A DNA stretch of 64,000 nucleotides from Myotis daubentonii. Taxonomy: Eukaryota; Chordata; Mammalia; Chiroptera; Vespertilionidae. The DNA lies in assembly GCF_963259705.1 (NCBI RefSeq), contig NC_081841.1, forward strand, positions 115,294,979-115,358,978, in the 5' to 3' direction. Shown piece by piece: positions 11,428 through 22,743 of this stretch (position 1 is its first letter; each line of letters begins with the position of its first letter). The notes below the pieces were generated by a model. That model made no database searches, was not told the origin of the DNA, and saw only the letters and a list, made by a program, of their open reading frames with translations. Position numbers and translations under genes: made by a program.

Positions 11428-12785
11428 TATTTCTTTATTGATTAAGGTATTATATATGTGTCTTTATCCCCCCATTATCCTCTCACTGCCCCCCACTCAT
11501 GCCCTCACTCCCCTGGTGACTGGCTTATTTCCCTTAGCATAATGCTCTCCAGTTCTATCCATGCTGTTGCAAATGGTAAGAATTCGTTCTATTTTACTGC
11601 AGCACAATATTCCATTGTGTAGATGTACTAGTTTTTAATCCACTCATCTGCTGATGGGTGCTTACGCTGTTTTCAAATCTTAGCTATGGTGAATTGTACC
11701 GCTATGAACATAGGGGTGATTATATCCTTTCTGATTGGTGTTTCTAGTTTCTTGAAATATATTCCTAGAAGTGGTATTACTGGGTCAAATGGGAGTTTCA
11801 CTTTTAGTTTTTTGAGGAAACTCCATACTGTTCTCCACAGTGGCTGCACCAGTCTACATTCCCACCAGCAGTGCAAGACGGTTCCTTTTTCTTCGCATCT
11901 TGCCAGAACCTGTCATTTGTTGATTTGTTGATGATAGCCATTCTGACAGGTGTGAGATGGTATCTCATTGTCATTTTGATTTGCATCTCTTGGATGATTA
12001 GTGACTTTGAGCATGTTTTCATATGTCTCTTGGCTGTCTTTATGTCCTCTTTTGGAAAGTGTCTATTTCGGTCCTTTGCCCCTTTTTTGATTGGGTTGTT
12101 TATCTTCCTTTTGTTAAGTTGTATGAGTTTCCTGTAAATGTTGAGATTAAACCTTTATCGGTGATAACATTGGCAAATATGTTCTCCCATGCAGTGGGCT
12201 TTCTTTTTTTGTTAATGGTTTCTTTTGCTGTATAGAAGCTTTTTTTATTTTGATGTAGTCCCATTTGTTTATTTTCTCTTTAGTTTCCATTGCCCTAGGA
12301 GCTGTATCGGTGAAGATATTGCTTCTGCATATGTCTGAGATTTTGCTGCCTGTGGATTCCTCTAATATTGTTATGGTTTCCCATCTTATGTTTAAGTCCT
12401 TTATCCATTTTGAGTATATTTTTGTATATGGTGTAAGTTGGTGGGCTAGTACCAACAGCATATTTCACAACCCTAGAATGAACCCTCCAAAAATTCATCT
12501 GGAATAAAAAAAAGACCCCAAATAGCCACAGCAATCCTGAGAAAGAAGAACAAAGTAGGAGGGACCTCAATACCAGATACCAAGCTGTGTTACAAAGCCA
12601 CTGTTCTCAAAACTGCCTGGTACTGGCACAAGAACAGACATATAAACGAACGGAATAGAGTAGAGAACCTAGAAATCGACCAAAACCACCATGCTCAATT
12701 AATATTTGACAAAGGAGGCAAGGTCATACAATGGAGTCAAGACAGTCTCTTCAATAAATGGTGTTGGGAAAATTGGACAGATACA
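11428..12785. mobile_element. 5'-inverted L1 insertion (twin-priming type)
   Basis: From 11428 to about 12454 the L1 3' end is antisense (CTCCAGTTCTATCCATGCTG, GGGTCAAATGGGAGTTTC, ATTGGCAAATATGTTCTCCC). From about 12455 to 12785 it flips to sense ORF2 sequence (CCCAAATAGCCACAGCAATC, ACTGGCACAAGAACAGACAT, AATGGTGTTGGGAAAATTGG). A perfect 14-bp duplication TTCAATTATTCTTT flanks the whole at 11414-11427 and 12786-12799, so both parts arrived in one event. The 3' tail on the left is short and interrupted. Confidence 0.9.
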
Positions 12786-12799
12786 TTCAATTATTCTTT

Positions 12800-13577
12800 C
12801 AGGTTCTATAAATTTTTACTTTCTTTAAAGAAAAGACCTGATTATAAACCTGTAACTTAAAGTAAGTCACAGTTCTTGTTATCAATCTTTTCAAAGACTT
12901 AATTATATTTGCAAATGCATCAGAAGAAAACAATAATGATATCTAAATGGCAAACTCAGACATGGTTATAGACTTGACCACAAAACAATTGCAGAGAACC
13001 CTGCTTTATTTGTAAGATATAAAATTTCAAGATAAAAATATTTTGGTAAATAATAATTGTCACTACTTGAGCCAATCAATCAGAGACAGGGTTGAATCAT
13101 ATTTGAGCGTTTATTCCAATAATACCAGCAGTATGGGAGAGCAGCAGGTCATCCACAAAAAAATCTGTTTTGCACCCACCATAAGCCAGCTGCTTATGTT
13201 GGGTAGAAGGACAAAGATTACATGGGAAAGTAGGAATTACAGGCATGGGAAAGTGGCACTGGATAATCATAACAGGTTACAAGTCATGTGGCTGGAGGGG
13301 GGATGTCACATAGGGCGGGCTCCTTCGGGCACCCCAGGCCCAGAATACAGATAATAGGGGAAGGAGGCTATAAACAGCAGGTGAATCTAGGACTAGATTG
13401 TTTCAGCCAAGAGGTTGTCTTTCCAAAATAATAGGCAGTTCTCAGAACAGAAGGATGGACTGCATGCTTATGTTAGCTCCCTTGTCCCAGATGTACCACT
13501 CTCAGCCAGATTACAATGTGCTTTCTCTAGTCAGAACAGAACCATCATGGTTAACAGAGCATAATTAATGTTTCTTA
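12800..13577 (-). other. ERV interior, leader-side part
   Basis: The sequence continues from the other side of the L1 insertion. It contains TTTATTCCAATAAT near 13110 and moderate GC from 13200 to 13400, but no ORF with recognisable content. It could include a fragment of another LTR, but I cannot show that. Confidence 0.4.
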
Positions 13578-14067
13578 CTAGAGGCTCGGTGCATGAATTC
13601 ATGCACTGGTGGGGTCCTTCAGCCTGGCCTGCACCCTCTTGCAATCCAGGAACCCTCGGGGGATGTCGCCAGCCTGCGGGGATCAGGATGAAACCGGCAG
13701 TCTGACATCCCCCGAGGCATGTAGTAGTGTGCAAAGTGGCAAGTGGCTTGGGAGAAGCCCGAGCCCGAGCACAGCACCACTCTGCTCCTGCTCATCCCAG
13801 CCTGCTGCTCCTGCTGCCGCTGCCTGGTAGCACTTCTGTGGAGATGGGAAAAACTCCCACTGCCCCAGCTGTGCTTTCTAGCTGTGATCCTGGTGTCTGA
13901 TGCCCATTGGTCAGCTGAGCGGCACTCCTGCTGTGGGAGGGCACTGACCACCAGGGGGAATCTCTTGCATTGAGCACCTGCCTCCTGGTGGTCAGTGTGT
14001 GTCATAGTGACCCGTCAACTGGTCATTTGGTGTTAGGTTGTTCTGTGGCTTAGGTTTTTCTATATAT
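13578..14067 (-). mobile_element. Helitron, unit 1 of a four-unit array
   Basis: The + strand opens CTAGAGGCTCGGTGCATGAATT, truncated here to its key parts: complement of the 3' CTAG end plus the GCATGAATTCATGC palindrome. It ends in TTTTTCTATATATA, the 5' end of this subtype, directly at the next unit's CTAG. It carries an imperfect palindrome of CCACCAGGGGG at 13945-13998. Confidence 0.88.
13945..13998. promoter_or_regulatory. CTCF-like palindrome in a Helitron
   Basis: TGACCACCAGGGGGAATCT on + and, about 13 bp later, the minus-strand match ACTGACCACCAGGAGGCAGG form a convergent pair. The core CCACCAGGGGG resembles the CTCF consensus. Binding is inference only. Confidence 0.4.
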
Positions 14068-14068
14068 A

Positions 14069-14532
14069 CTAGAGGCCCGGTGCACAAAAATTTGTGCACT
14101 TGGAGGTAGGGGTTCCCTCAGCCTAGCCTGTGCCCTCTCACAGTCTGGGACCCCTCAGGGGTGACCACTTGCTGGCTTAGGCCTGCTCCCCGGGAAATTG
14201 GGCATAAGATGACAATCAGACATCCCTGTGGCAGCCCAGCAGCCCTCGGGGGATGTCCATTTGCCAACAGGGAGCAGACCTAAGCTGCAGTCAGACATCC
14301 TTAGGGCTGCTGAGGAGGCAGGAGAGGCTCCCTCCACCACCGCTGTACTGGCAGCCATCAGCCTGGCTTGTGGCTGAGCAGAGCTCCCCCATATGGGAGC
14401 GCACTGACCACCAGAGGGCAGCTCCTGCATTGAGTGTCTGCCCCCTGGTGGTCAGTGTGTGTCATAGTGACCAGTCATTCCACCTTTCTGCTGTTAGGGT
14501 CAGTTTGCATATTACCCTTTTACTATATAGGA
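14069..14532 (-). mobile_element. Helitron, unit 2 of a four-unit array
   Basis: It opens CTAGAGGCCCGGTGCACAAA with palindrome CACAAAAATTTGTG and ends GCATATTACCCTTTTACTA then TATAGGA, the complement of the TC terminus. It contains the best CTCF-like palindrome of the window (14405-14454). The next unit starts with no spacer. Confidence 0.93.
14405..14454. promoter_or_regulatory. CTCF-like palindrome in a Helitron, best copy
   Basis: TGACCACCAGAGGGCAGCT on + and TGACCACCAGGGGGCAG on - face each other across a 14-bp spacer. Both fit the CTCF core CCASYAGRKGGC. They could also form a hairpin in single-stranded DNA during rolling-circle transposition. Confidence 0.45.
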
Positions 14533-15214
14533 TAGAGGCCTGGTGCTCAGGTGGGGGCCGGCTGGTTTGCCCTGAAGGGTGTCCAGTATCAGGGTGGGGG
14601 TCCCGCTTGGGTGCCTGGTCAGCTGGATGACAGGCTGATGGCTGTTTGCAGCTGGCCATACCCTCTTCAGGGTGGGGGTCCGCACTGGGGTGCCTGGCCA
14701 GTCTGGGTGAGGGGCTGAGGCCCGTTTTCAGGCTGGCAGGCGACTGAAGCTCCCAGCCTCTTTTCTTTTTCTTTTTCTTTTTTTATTCTGGGATTTATTT
14801 ACCTTCTATAGCTGTCACTGAAGCTGAGAGCTGCCTTCATCTCTGAGGCTGTGGCTGGCTGAAAGCAGGTATCTGGGTTTGTTTAGCTTCTATAATTGAA
14901 ACTTTGTTGCCATCACTTGCCATCACTGGTGCTCTAAGCTCTGAGGCCCTGGCTGGCTGAAAGCACGTATCTGGGGGTTTTTTAGCTTCTATAATTGAAA
15001 CATTGTTGCTTCTGGAGCTCAGAGCTGGGCCGTGGCAGGTGGGGAACCTTGGCTTCCTCCATTACTGGAGCAAGCATACCTCCTGCTCGCTTCAGCTGCG
15101 TGGCTACCGGCCGCCATCTTTGTTGGCAGTTAATTTGCATATCTTGCTGATTAGCCCATGGGAAGCGTAGCAGAGGTATGGTCAATTACCATGTTTGTCT
15201 ATTATTAGATAGGA
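14533..15214 (-). mobile_element. Helitron, unit 3 of a four-unit array
   Basis: Its 3' CTAG is reduced to TAG at the junction (TAGAGGCCTGGTGC). Its 5' end reads, on +, CCATGTTTGTCTATTATTAG then ATAGGA. The middle holds a T-rich run, repeated GGCTGGCTGAAAGCA modules and CCGCCATCTTTGTTGGCAG. The same modules recur in the units at 32046 and 33212. Confidence 0.9.
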
Positions 15215-15216
15215 TA

Positions 15217-15622
15217 CTAGGGGTCTGGTGCACGAATTCATGCACCAATGGGGTCCCTCGGTCTGGCCAGCAGGATTGGGCCAAAACTGGTTCTCCAACA
15301 TCCTCCAAGGGGTCCTGGATTGCGAGAGGGCACAAGCTAGGCTGAGGTACCCCACTGGTGCACAATTGGGGCCATGGAGGGACGTGGGAGGTTGGCCAGC
15401 TGGGGAGGGACAGCAGGAGGGCTCCAGGGCATGTCTGGCCTGTCTTGCTCAGTCCCAATTGACTGGACCCCAGCAGCAAGGTAACCTACTGGTCAGAGTG
15501 TCTGCCCCCAGTGGTCAGTGCACATCATAGCAAGCAGTCTTAGCATATCATTAACAGATTACACTTTGATTGGTTGAATGCACTACCGGACACTTAGCAT
15601 ATTAGGCTTTTATTATATAGGA
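15217..15622 (-). mobile_element. Helitron, unit 4 of a four-unit array
   Basis: It opens CTAGGGGTCTGGTGCACGAA with palindrome GCACGAATTCATGC and ends TTAGCATATTAGGCTTTTAT then TATAGGA. Only two bases separate it from unit 3. This closes the array inside the ERV. Confidence 0.92.
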
Positions 15623-16208
15623 TAGATAATTGTAGCTGGTCCCCAATATTCTATTTCTGTCCCTAAAACCTCAATTGCTAGGATCGACTGGTGAGCTGCC
15701 TAGTGCAATCTTGCTCGTTCTAAGCCTAGTGTAGCTTGTCATGGGAATCTTCTATAAGCAGCCTTGTAGGATTGTATTTTGGGGACTATGAGTCTCAGCA
15801 TTGCCAATTCCAGCTTTTCAGGGGATAATAGCTCATTTTTCGGCCAGTTGGGTCACATTAGGGTTTCACTGGGAAACCCAGCACTGGTTCTGACCATCAG
15901 TTTACTAGGGAATAGTGGGGATGCTCCTATTTATCCCTTTTAAGTGGCTGATCCATGCCCACAAATGGTGGCCCTGTGAGGAGCTGAGAGTCTTGGTCTC
16001 TAGTATCCTGTTCCCAAAAATGAAGTGACTCACCCACCAGTAGAAATCAGAAGTTCTGATGATCTGACACTCCTGTAGCTGCTAGGGAGTCTGGAAGGCC
16101 TTGGTCAGTGTTGGAATCCAAGACAAAAAGTCTATAGGGGTTGAGGAAGGGAGGGAGGAAAAAAAGGGAGGGCTTCCCATCTGGATATCCCCATATTGGC
16201 CACCAAAA
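15623..16208 (-). other. ERV leader next to the 5' LTR
   Basis: On the minus strand this follows the 5' LTR. The first bases (TTTTGGTGGCCAATATGGGG) have the form of a primer binding site, with TGG close to the LTR CA, but I cannot name the tRNA. The rest is leader-like with no long ORF. Confidence 0.55.
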
Positions 16209-16600
16209 TGAAAGGCTAACGTGGGTGGTGGTACGTGGGCAGATGGTGGATAAAGAAAAATTGAATTTATTTAAGGAAAGTGGGTGGGGATGGGATATCC
16301 AAAGGGAAGGACTGCACAGCACTAAGCCAAGGAGATATAAAGTCCATGACGGCAGCACCCATGAGCTGAAGTTTCATCCTTATATGCAGTCACTGGCAGG
16401 AAGCTATTGTTGTGAGTGGGTCTTGGGGCTGAGTTGGTGGGTTTGGAATGCAGGTGAGTGATCAGGTGTCTTTAGGACAGTTTCAGTTCCTTAGATGGTC
16501 TGATTCCTGGTGTCCAGCAGGTTTTTCCTGGTTTTTGTCTTCCTGTGGCAGGAAGATTACAAATAGCCATTAAGGATTGTATTTTCCTATAGTCCTAATA
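16209..16600 (-). repeat. 5' LTR of the minus-strand ERV
   Basis: Partner of the LTR at 7942-8356. On the minus strand it runs from TATTAGGACT to CCTTTCA, so the usual TG start reads TA here. It is flanked by TTAAC on its outer side. Confidence 0.8.
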
Positions 16601-16919
16601 TTAACATATGTTTATATTTTTACCAAAAAATTACTTTTATACATTTCATTCATACATTCATTTCTTCTTTCATTAACTCTTTGAACATTTATTTTACAAA
16701 ATGCATTCCAGGCAACATGCAGAGCACTTAGGGCTCCATGGTGGCATGGCTCTGCCCATGTAGAGTTTATAATCTATTATGAGGAGACAATAAAATATTA
16801 AATGTATATTGTTCTCTGTTTTGTTTCTGAATCACTAAAAATGGTCATTTTTACTAGCCAGGTATGTGATGTTAGACAAATTATCCTTTGAGTTTATGCT
16901 TTCTCTATTTTAAAATTGG
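16601..16919. other. Intron between ERV and L1, nothing recognised
   Basis: AT-rich sequence holding the ERV target duplication TTAAC at its start. No transposon or gene signature is visible. Confidence 0.4.
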
Positions 16920-17195
16920 ATCATTTGATTATGACCTCACTTATATGAGGAATCTAATGAACAAAATAAACTGTTAAACAAAATAGGTCCAGAGGCATGG
17001 AAACATGGCACAGATGTAGGAATTTCAGAGGGGAGGGGGGGTGAGAAGTGGGAAGAAATTAACCAAAGAACTTATATGCACATATGCATAACCTATGGGG
17101 TGGAAACTAGGTGGAGGGTTGTAATGGGGGGGCAATGGTGGACATCTGTAATACTCTCAAAAATAAAGATTAAAAAAAGGATTAAAAAAAGTAAT
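16920..17195 (+). mobile_element. L1 3' end fragment, plus strand
   Basis: Sense L1 3' UTR sequence: TTATATGAGGAATCTAATGA, GTGGAAACTAGGTGGAGG, GACATCTGTAATACTCTCAA and AATAAAGATTAAAAAAAGG. It is 5'-truncated, with an A-rich tail. Confidence 0.85.
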
Positions 17196-17384
17196 TTGTA
17201 TTCCTATCATTTTAATTGGCCATTGGGTCTTTTACACCTACCATCATTTCTCAAGTATCTCAATTGTAACCAAATTATTTTTAATGACTACATATGGTAG
17301 TCAAGAATTTCTTCTGGATATACTATAAATTACTTAAACACTTTCACTATTATTGAATATTTAGTTTGTTTTCAATTATAAATT

Positions 17385-17550
17385 ATACTATGATAGATAT
17401 ATTTTGTGTATAAAAATAAAATGATTGACTTGGGGTGGTGAACACATAATACAATATGCAAATGATGTATTATAGAATAGTACAACTGAAATCTATATAA
17501 TTTTAATAACTAATGCCACTTCAATACATTTAATAAAAATGGGGGAAAAG
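17385..17550 (+). mobile_element. Old L1 3' terminal fragment, plus strand
   Basis: The motifs TTGGGGTGGTGAACACATAA, TGATGTATTATAGAATAGTA and ACTGAAATCTATATAATTTT are the familiar end of ancient L1M elements, finishing with TTTAATAAAAAT. Confidence 0.8.
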
Positions 17551-17950
17551 GGATCATAATACCTACCTCATAGGTTATCTGTGAAGTTGAAACATAATAA
17601 AGCAAATCCAGAGTTTAGGATACTTCAAGGTATATTTGTCCATGAAGAATGACTATCTATTATTATTAGTTATTACTATTGTCAGAAAACATAAATCAAT
17701 GAAGTAAATTTGAATATTGACTTAGCTTCAATAAGCGATTCATGAATCAGTTGGACAAAATCTCATCTAGCAAGCAGAGATACTCTAAGGGGTTGTACAA
17801 AATTGGAGGTTGTTATAGGAAGAAAGATGGGGAAAAGGGATGATTAGCAAAAAAAGAAAGAAAAAAAAAAGGAAGTTTTATTTTTAGGCCAGGATATCTT
17901 TTTTGGGGGGGAAGAGAGGGAAAGGCAAGGGCTTTATCGTACAGATTTCC
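17551..17950. other. Intronic sequence without recognised feature
   Basis: AT-rich sequence. An A/G-rich run at about 17850-17880 and a G-run at 17905-17912 precede the next L1 fragment. Confidence 0.4.
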
Positions 17951-18250
17951 TCTTTTTTTATTGTTGACTCTATTACAGATGTCCCCCATTTTCTCCCTCC
18001 CTTTGCCTTCTTCCAACCTGCCCCAACCTGTAATACTCTCTGGCCTTCACCACATTATTGTCTGTGTCCATTGATGATGCATATGTGTATATATATTATT
18101 TGACTGATCTCTTCTCCTCCTCCCCATCCACCTCCTCTCTGAGATCTGTCAGTCTGTCCCATGTATCCATACCTCTGGTCCTATTTTGTTCATCAGTTAA
18201 TTTTGTTCTTTAGATTACATATAAGTGAAATCATGTGATATTTTCCCCCT
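17951..18250 (-). mobile_element. L1 3' UTR fragment
   Basis: Antisense to the bat L1 3' end: ATTGTTGACTCTATTACAGA, TGTCCCCCATTTTC, TTGTCTGTGTCCATTGATGA and TTTTGTTCATCAG. It is heavily 5'-truncated. Confidence 0.82.
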
Positions 18251-19337
18251 AAGAGACAGAAAGGACCACTATGACTGATTACATCTTTAGTGCTAATCAG
18301 AAAACTCTAGATTGGTTGATTAATATTATATGTCTAGGAGAGATTAAAATTGCAATTAAAGAAGGTATGAAATCAAGGTTTGATATCATGGGCTTTTAGC
18401 ACTAGTGGTGCCATTTTGAGCCTGCAGTTTTCTTTTTTGAAACACTAGTATCATTGTTTTTGTTTATTCTCTCATGGATGCCCAGTATGAAAGGCTGACC
18501 ATATGCAGGAATGCTACACACCATTCTCCTGTATAGCAGAAAGGATTGGATTCATCATTAACCATTACAATATTTATAATGACTGTATCAATGCTTATTG
18601 GTTGCATTACACTTTTGAATATCAAAGTCAGTCTATAATTCTTATAGTCTATTAGTATAATCAGTACTTTGAATCATTTATATTAAAATATACATTCTCA
18701 TAAAAATGTATAATGTATAAATTTTGCCCCAGCTCCTAAGATTGTCTATACTCTATTTTTTTTTTTTTGGAAGCTTTCACAAGTGACTTATATTGTTGAT
18801 AGAAAACACTTGATTTTAATTAGTCCTTATAACCTGCATTTTAAACATTTTAGGAATTGATTATGTCTTTCCTTTGAATCTAACTGTAACAATACCTTAG
18901 AATCAGGAACTGATATCACAGTAGCGCTCATAAAAAATGTTAGGCATATGGTAGAATTGTAATACACGAGGCAACCCTGAGTGATGTCTATAGTTATTAG
19001 ACTTGAAAAGGAGATAACAGGCAGCATTCCTCTGGCTCAGTTTTTCCCCCTGCAGTTCCCAGACGTATATTTGCTCTCTAGCCAATTTCTGGGCCAAACT
19101 CTCTGTCCTCTGTGTGTGCATGCCCTCAACTGCTATCACCAGGCAAAGACAACATGGATCACAGGCTCACAAATGTCTTAGCCCAACCCCTTCCCAGAGA
19201 CCAAACATTTCAGTGCCTGCCAATGTAGAATGAAGGAGTCAGATGCTTTTTCAGACTTGACAACCTGCCTGACAAAACTATGACACATCATTAGACATTT
19301 AAATACCACCAGGATTTTAATTATTTTTTTGATTTCC
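18251..19337. other. Intron, nothing recognised
   Basis: About 1.1 kb of AT-rich sequence before 18.8 kb, with more even composition to 19.3 kb. No coding segment, RNA gene or repeat family was identified. Confidence 0.45.
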
Positions 19338-20032
19338 TAGAGGCCTGGTGCACAAAAATTGTGCACATGGGGAGCCCTCAGCCCGGCCTGGACCCTCTCC
19401 AATCCGGGACCTCTTGGAGATGTCCGACTACCTCTCGCAATCTGGGACCGCTGGCTCCTAACTGCTCATCTGCCTGCCTGTCTGATTGCCCCTAACCACC
19501 TCTCCCTGCCTGCCTGATCATCCCTAACTGCTCCCCTGCTGCCCTGTTTTCTCCTAACCACCTCTGCCTTGCCCAGCACCCAGGAACCAGGATTCCCTCC
19601 TCCGGCCAGCTGCAGGCACTCAGGACCGCGGGCCAGCATCACCTGGGCTGGCCACAGCCCAGGGGACTGTGGGTGGTTGGCTTTGCCTGGGCCACAGCTT
19701 CAGGCACCTGGGACTGGGGGGTGGAGGCTTGTCCCTATTCTGGACTGCAGGTGCAGATGTAGTCACTGGTGCCCGGGACTGTGGGGCAGTTGGCTTGTCC
19801 CTCTACTGGGCCGCAGGTGCAGATGCAGCTGCTGGTGCCCGGGACCGCAGGGCATGCAGCTTGTCCCTCTCTGGGGCTGCAGCATGGCTGGTCTCCATTT
19901 CTCTCTCAAGAGCTCATTTGTGCCTGGCTGGTCCCCATTCCTCTCTCCCCAGTGTTGAGTGTCTGAGCTGTTATGGCATGATGGTGTGAGGGCGTGATGA
20001 CCATTTGCATAGTAGCCCTTTATTATATAGGA
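19338..20032 (-). mobile_element. Non-autonomous Helitron
   Basis: It opens CTAGAGGCCTGGTGCACAAA with palindrome GCACAAAAATTGTGC and ends CATAGTAGCCCTTTATTATA then TAGGA before a host T. The interior has repeats of TGGGCCGCAGGTGCAGATG at about 19690-19870. Three overlapping ORFs here are by-products of this repeat. Confidence 0.92.
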
Positions 20033-21207
20033 TATTTATTGTTAAATGTATTACAGATGTCCCCTTTGTTGTTTTTTCCAATTGAAATACCCCTCACTGC
20101 CCCTCCCAGGCCTCCATCACACAAATTGTGTGTATCCACGGGCTATGCATATATGCATATAGGTTTCACGGTTAATCTCTTCCCACAACTCTCCCAAACC
20201 TGCCTTTCCTCGGAAATATGTTAGTCTGTTCCATATTTCTATTTTTCTGCATCTATTTTCTTCATCAGTTTATTTTGTTCCTTACATTCCATATATGAGT
20301 GAGATCATGTGATACTTATCTTTCTCTGACTGGCATATTTCACTTAGTATATTACTCTCCAGGTCCATCCATGCTGTTGCAAATGGTAAGAGGGCTTTCT
20401 TTTTCACAGCTGTGTAGTATTCCATGGTTGCAAATATACCACAGATTTTTTATCCACTTATTTACTGATGGACACTTGGCCTGTTTCCAGATCTTAGGTA
20501 TTGTAAATTGCACTGCTATGAACACAGGGGTGCATATATTCTTTCTGATTGGTGTTTTGGGTTTCTTAGAATATATTCCTAGGAGTGGGACTAAAGGGTC
20601 AAATGGCAGTTTCATTTTTCATTTTTTTGAGAAAACTCCATACTATTTTCCACAGTGGCTGAACCAGTCTGCATTCCCACCAGCAGTGTACTATGGTACC
20701 CTTTTCTCCACATCCTCACCAATGCTTGTCCTTTGTTGATTTGTTGATAATAGCCTTTCTGACCAGTGTGAGGTGTTATCTCATTGTTTTAATTTGCATC
20801 TTTCCAATGATTAATGACTTTGAGCATTTTTTCGTATGTCTCTTGTCCTTCTGTATGTCTGCTTTGGAGAAGTGTCTACTTAGGTCCTTTGCCCATTTTT
20901 AAATTGGATTATTTGTCTTCCTTTTGTTAAGTCGTATGAGCTCTTTATATATTTTGGAAATTAACCCCTTTTCAGATGTATCATTGGCAAATATGTTCTC
21001 CCATGCAATGGGCTCCCTTTTCATTTTGTTGATGCTTTCTTTTGCTGGGAAGAAGCCTTTTATTTTGATGTAGTCCCATATATTTATTTTCTTCTTAGTA
21101 TCCCTTGCCCCAGGAGATGTATATTGCTATGAGAGATATCTGAGATTTTGCTGCCTATGGTTACTTCTTGGATTTTATGTGTTCATGACCTACAGTTAGG
21201 TCTTTTA

Positions 21208-21487
21208 GCCCTGGCTAGTTTGGCTCAGTGAATAGAGCATCAGCCTGTGGACTGAAGGGTCCCAGGTTTGATTCTGGTCAAGAGCACATGCCTGGGTTGT
21301 AGGCTCAATCCCCAGTAGGTGGCTTACAGGAGGCAGCCGATCAATGATTCTCTTTCATCATTGATCTCTCTCTCTTTCTCTCTCTCCCTCTTCCTTCCCT
21401 CCCTCCCTCCCTCCCTCTTCCTTCCCCTCGGAAATCAATAAAGATATATTTTTTTAAAAAAATTAAATAAATAAAAATTTTTAAAAA
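21208..21487 (+). mobile_element. Ves SINE inside the L1
   Basis: The sequence TAGTTTGGCTCAGTGAATAG is followed by GGTTTGATTCTGGTCAAG and GGAGGCAGCCGATCAATGA. A long CT block (CCCTCCCTCCCTCCCTC) and an A/T-rich tail follow. Confidence 0.9.
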
Positions 21488-21850
21488 GCCTTTTATCCAT
21501 TTTTTTTAATTAAATCTTTATTGTTCATATTATTACATTTGTTCCTTTTTTCCCCCCCCATAACTCCCCTCCTCCCAGTTCCTGCCCTACCCTCCGCCCT
21601 CACTCCCCACCCACTGTCCTCATCCATAGGTGCACGATTTTTGTCCAGTCTCTTCCCACATCTCCCACACCCCTTTCCCCCCCAAGAATAGTCAGTCCAT
21701 TCCCTTTCTATGTCCCTGATTCTATTATAATCAACAGTTTATTCTGTTCATCAGATTATTTATTCACTTGATTCTTAGATTCACTTGTTGATAGATGCAT
21801 ATTTGTTGTTCATAATTTGTATCTTTACCTTTTTCTTCCTCTTCCTCTTC

Positions 21851-22699
21851 TTAAAGGATACCTTTCAGCATTTCATATAATCCTGGTTTGGTGGTGATGA
21901 ACTCCTTTAGCTTTTCCTTATCTGTGAAGCTCTTTATCTGACCTTCAATTCTGAATGATAGCTTTGCTGGATAAAGTAATCTTGGTTGTAGGTTCTTGGT
22001 ATTCATCACTTTGAATATTTCTTGCCACTCCCTTCTGGCCTGCAAAGTTTCTGTTGAGAAATCAGCTGACAGTCATATGGGTATTCCCTTGTAGGTAACT
22101 GAGTTTCTTTCTCTTGCTGTTTTTAAGATTCTCTCTTTATCTTTTGCTCTTGGCATTTTAATTATGATGTGTCTTGGTGTGGTCCTCTTTGGATTCCTTT
22201 TGTTTGGGGTTCTCCGCGCTTCTTGGACCTGTAAGTCCATTTCTTTCACCAGGTGGGGGAAGTTTTCTGTCATTATTTCTTCAAATAGGTTTTCAATATC
22301 TTGCTCTCTCTCATCTTCTGGCACCCCTATAATTCTGATGTTGGTACGCTTGAAGCTGTCCCAGAGGCTCCTTACACTATCCTCGCATTTTTGGATTCTT
22401 TTTTCATTTTGCTTTTCCGGTTGGATGTTTTTTGCTTCCTCGCATTTCAAATCATTGACTTGATTCTTGCGCTCCTCTGGTCTGCTGTCGGGCATCTGTA
22501 TAATATTCGTTATTTCAGTCCGTGTGTGCTTAATTTCTAGTTGGTTCCCCAATATAAGATCGAGGGTCTTATTAGTTTTCGTGTAGAGCTCATTAAGTTT
22601 ATCGGCAGCTTCTAAACAGTTCTTGAGAGACCTTAAAAGTGTGGTTCTGAACTCTATTTCTTCCATTGACAATTTTGTCCTGTTTCTTTGTCTCCGCAT
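21851..22699 (-). pseudogene. L1 ORF1p-like protein gene with one premature stop
   Basis: It encodes an L1 ORF1-type RNA-binding protein. The frame starts at 22699 (MRRQRNRTK) and has a Lys/Glu-rich coiled-coil N-terminal part. The RRM has RTNIRIIGVPEDEREQDIE and HIIIKMPRAKDKERIL. After codon 208 a TGA replaces an expected Arg/Gln codon just before LSADFS. The same frame continues through the C-terminal domain (ARREWQEIF, YPAKLSFRIEG, KPGLYEMLKGIL) to 21851. The TGA is the only defect over about 282 codons and fits CGA to TGA. The same stop occurs in the copies at 41 kb and 51 kb. Confidence 0.88.
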
Positions 22700-22718
22700 T
22701 TTGTTATGCTTCCTTGGT

Positions 22719-22743
22719 GCACCCCCTAGTGGTCTTTGTTCGC
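22719..22743 (-). promoter_or_regulatory. CTCF-like motif in the half-L1 5' UTR
   Basis: On the minus strand GACCACTAGGGGGTGCACC lies about 20 bp before the ORF1 start. It differs from a canonical CTCF core by one C to T at a CpG. The same site is at 41867-41890 in the young copy. Confidence 0.35.

Larger units (their letters stand above)
7942..16600 (-). mobile_element. Endogenous retrovirus, two LTRs, 5-bp target duplication
   Basis: Two similar LTRs (3' LTR 7942-8356, 5' LTR 16209-16600) lie in the same minus orientation. They are flanked outside by TTAAC at 7937-7941 and 16601-16605, a perfect 5-bp target duplication. On the minus strand the 5' LTR ends CCTTTCA and is followed by a TGG-starting primer-site-like stretch (16190-16206). 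A purine-rich AGAAAGAGTAGGGAA tract precedes the 3' LTR. After subtracting two SINEs, an L1 and four Helitrons, the interior is only about 4 kb. I recognise no gag, pol or env motif in it, so it is internally deleted or non-coding. The class is unresolved. No intact gene is present. Confidence 0.75.

Noticed and set aside
13578..15622. A CRISPR-like array of repeats and spacers
   Set aside because: The repeated ends are Helitron termini, units are 400-680 bp, and the genome is mammalian.
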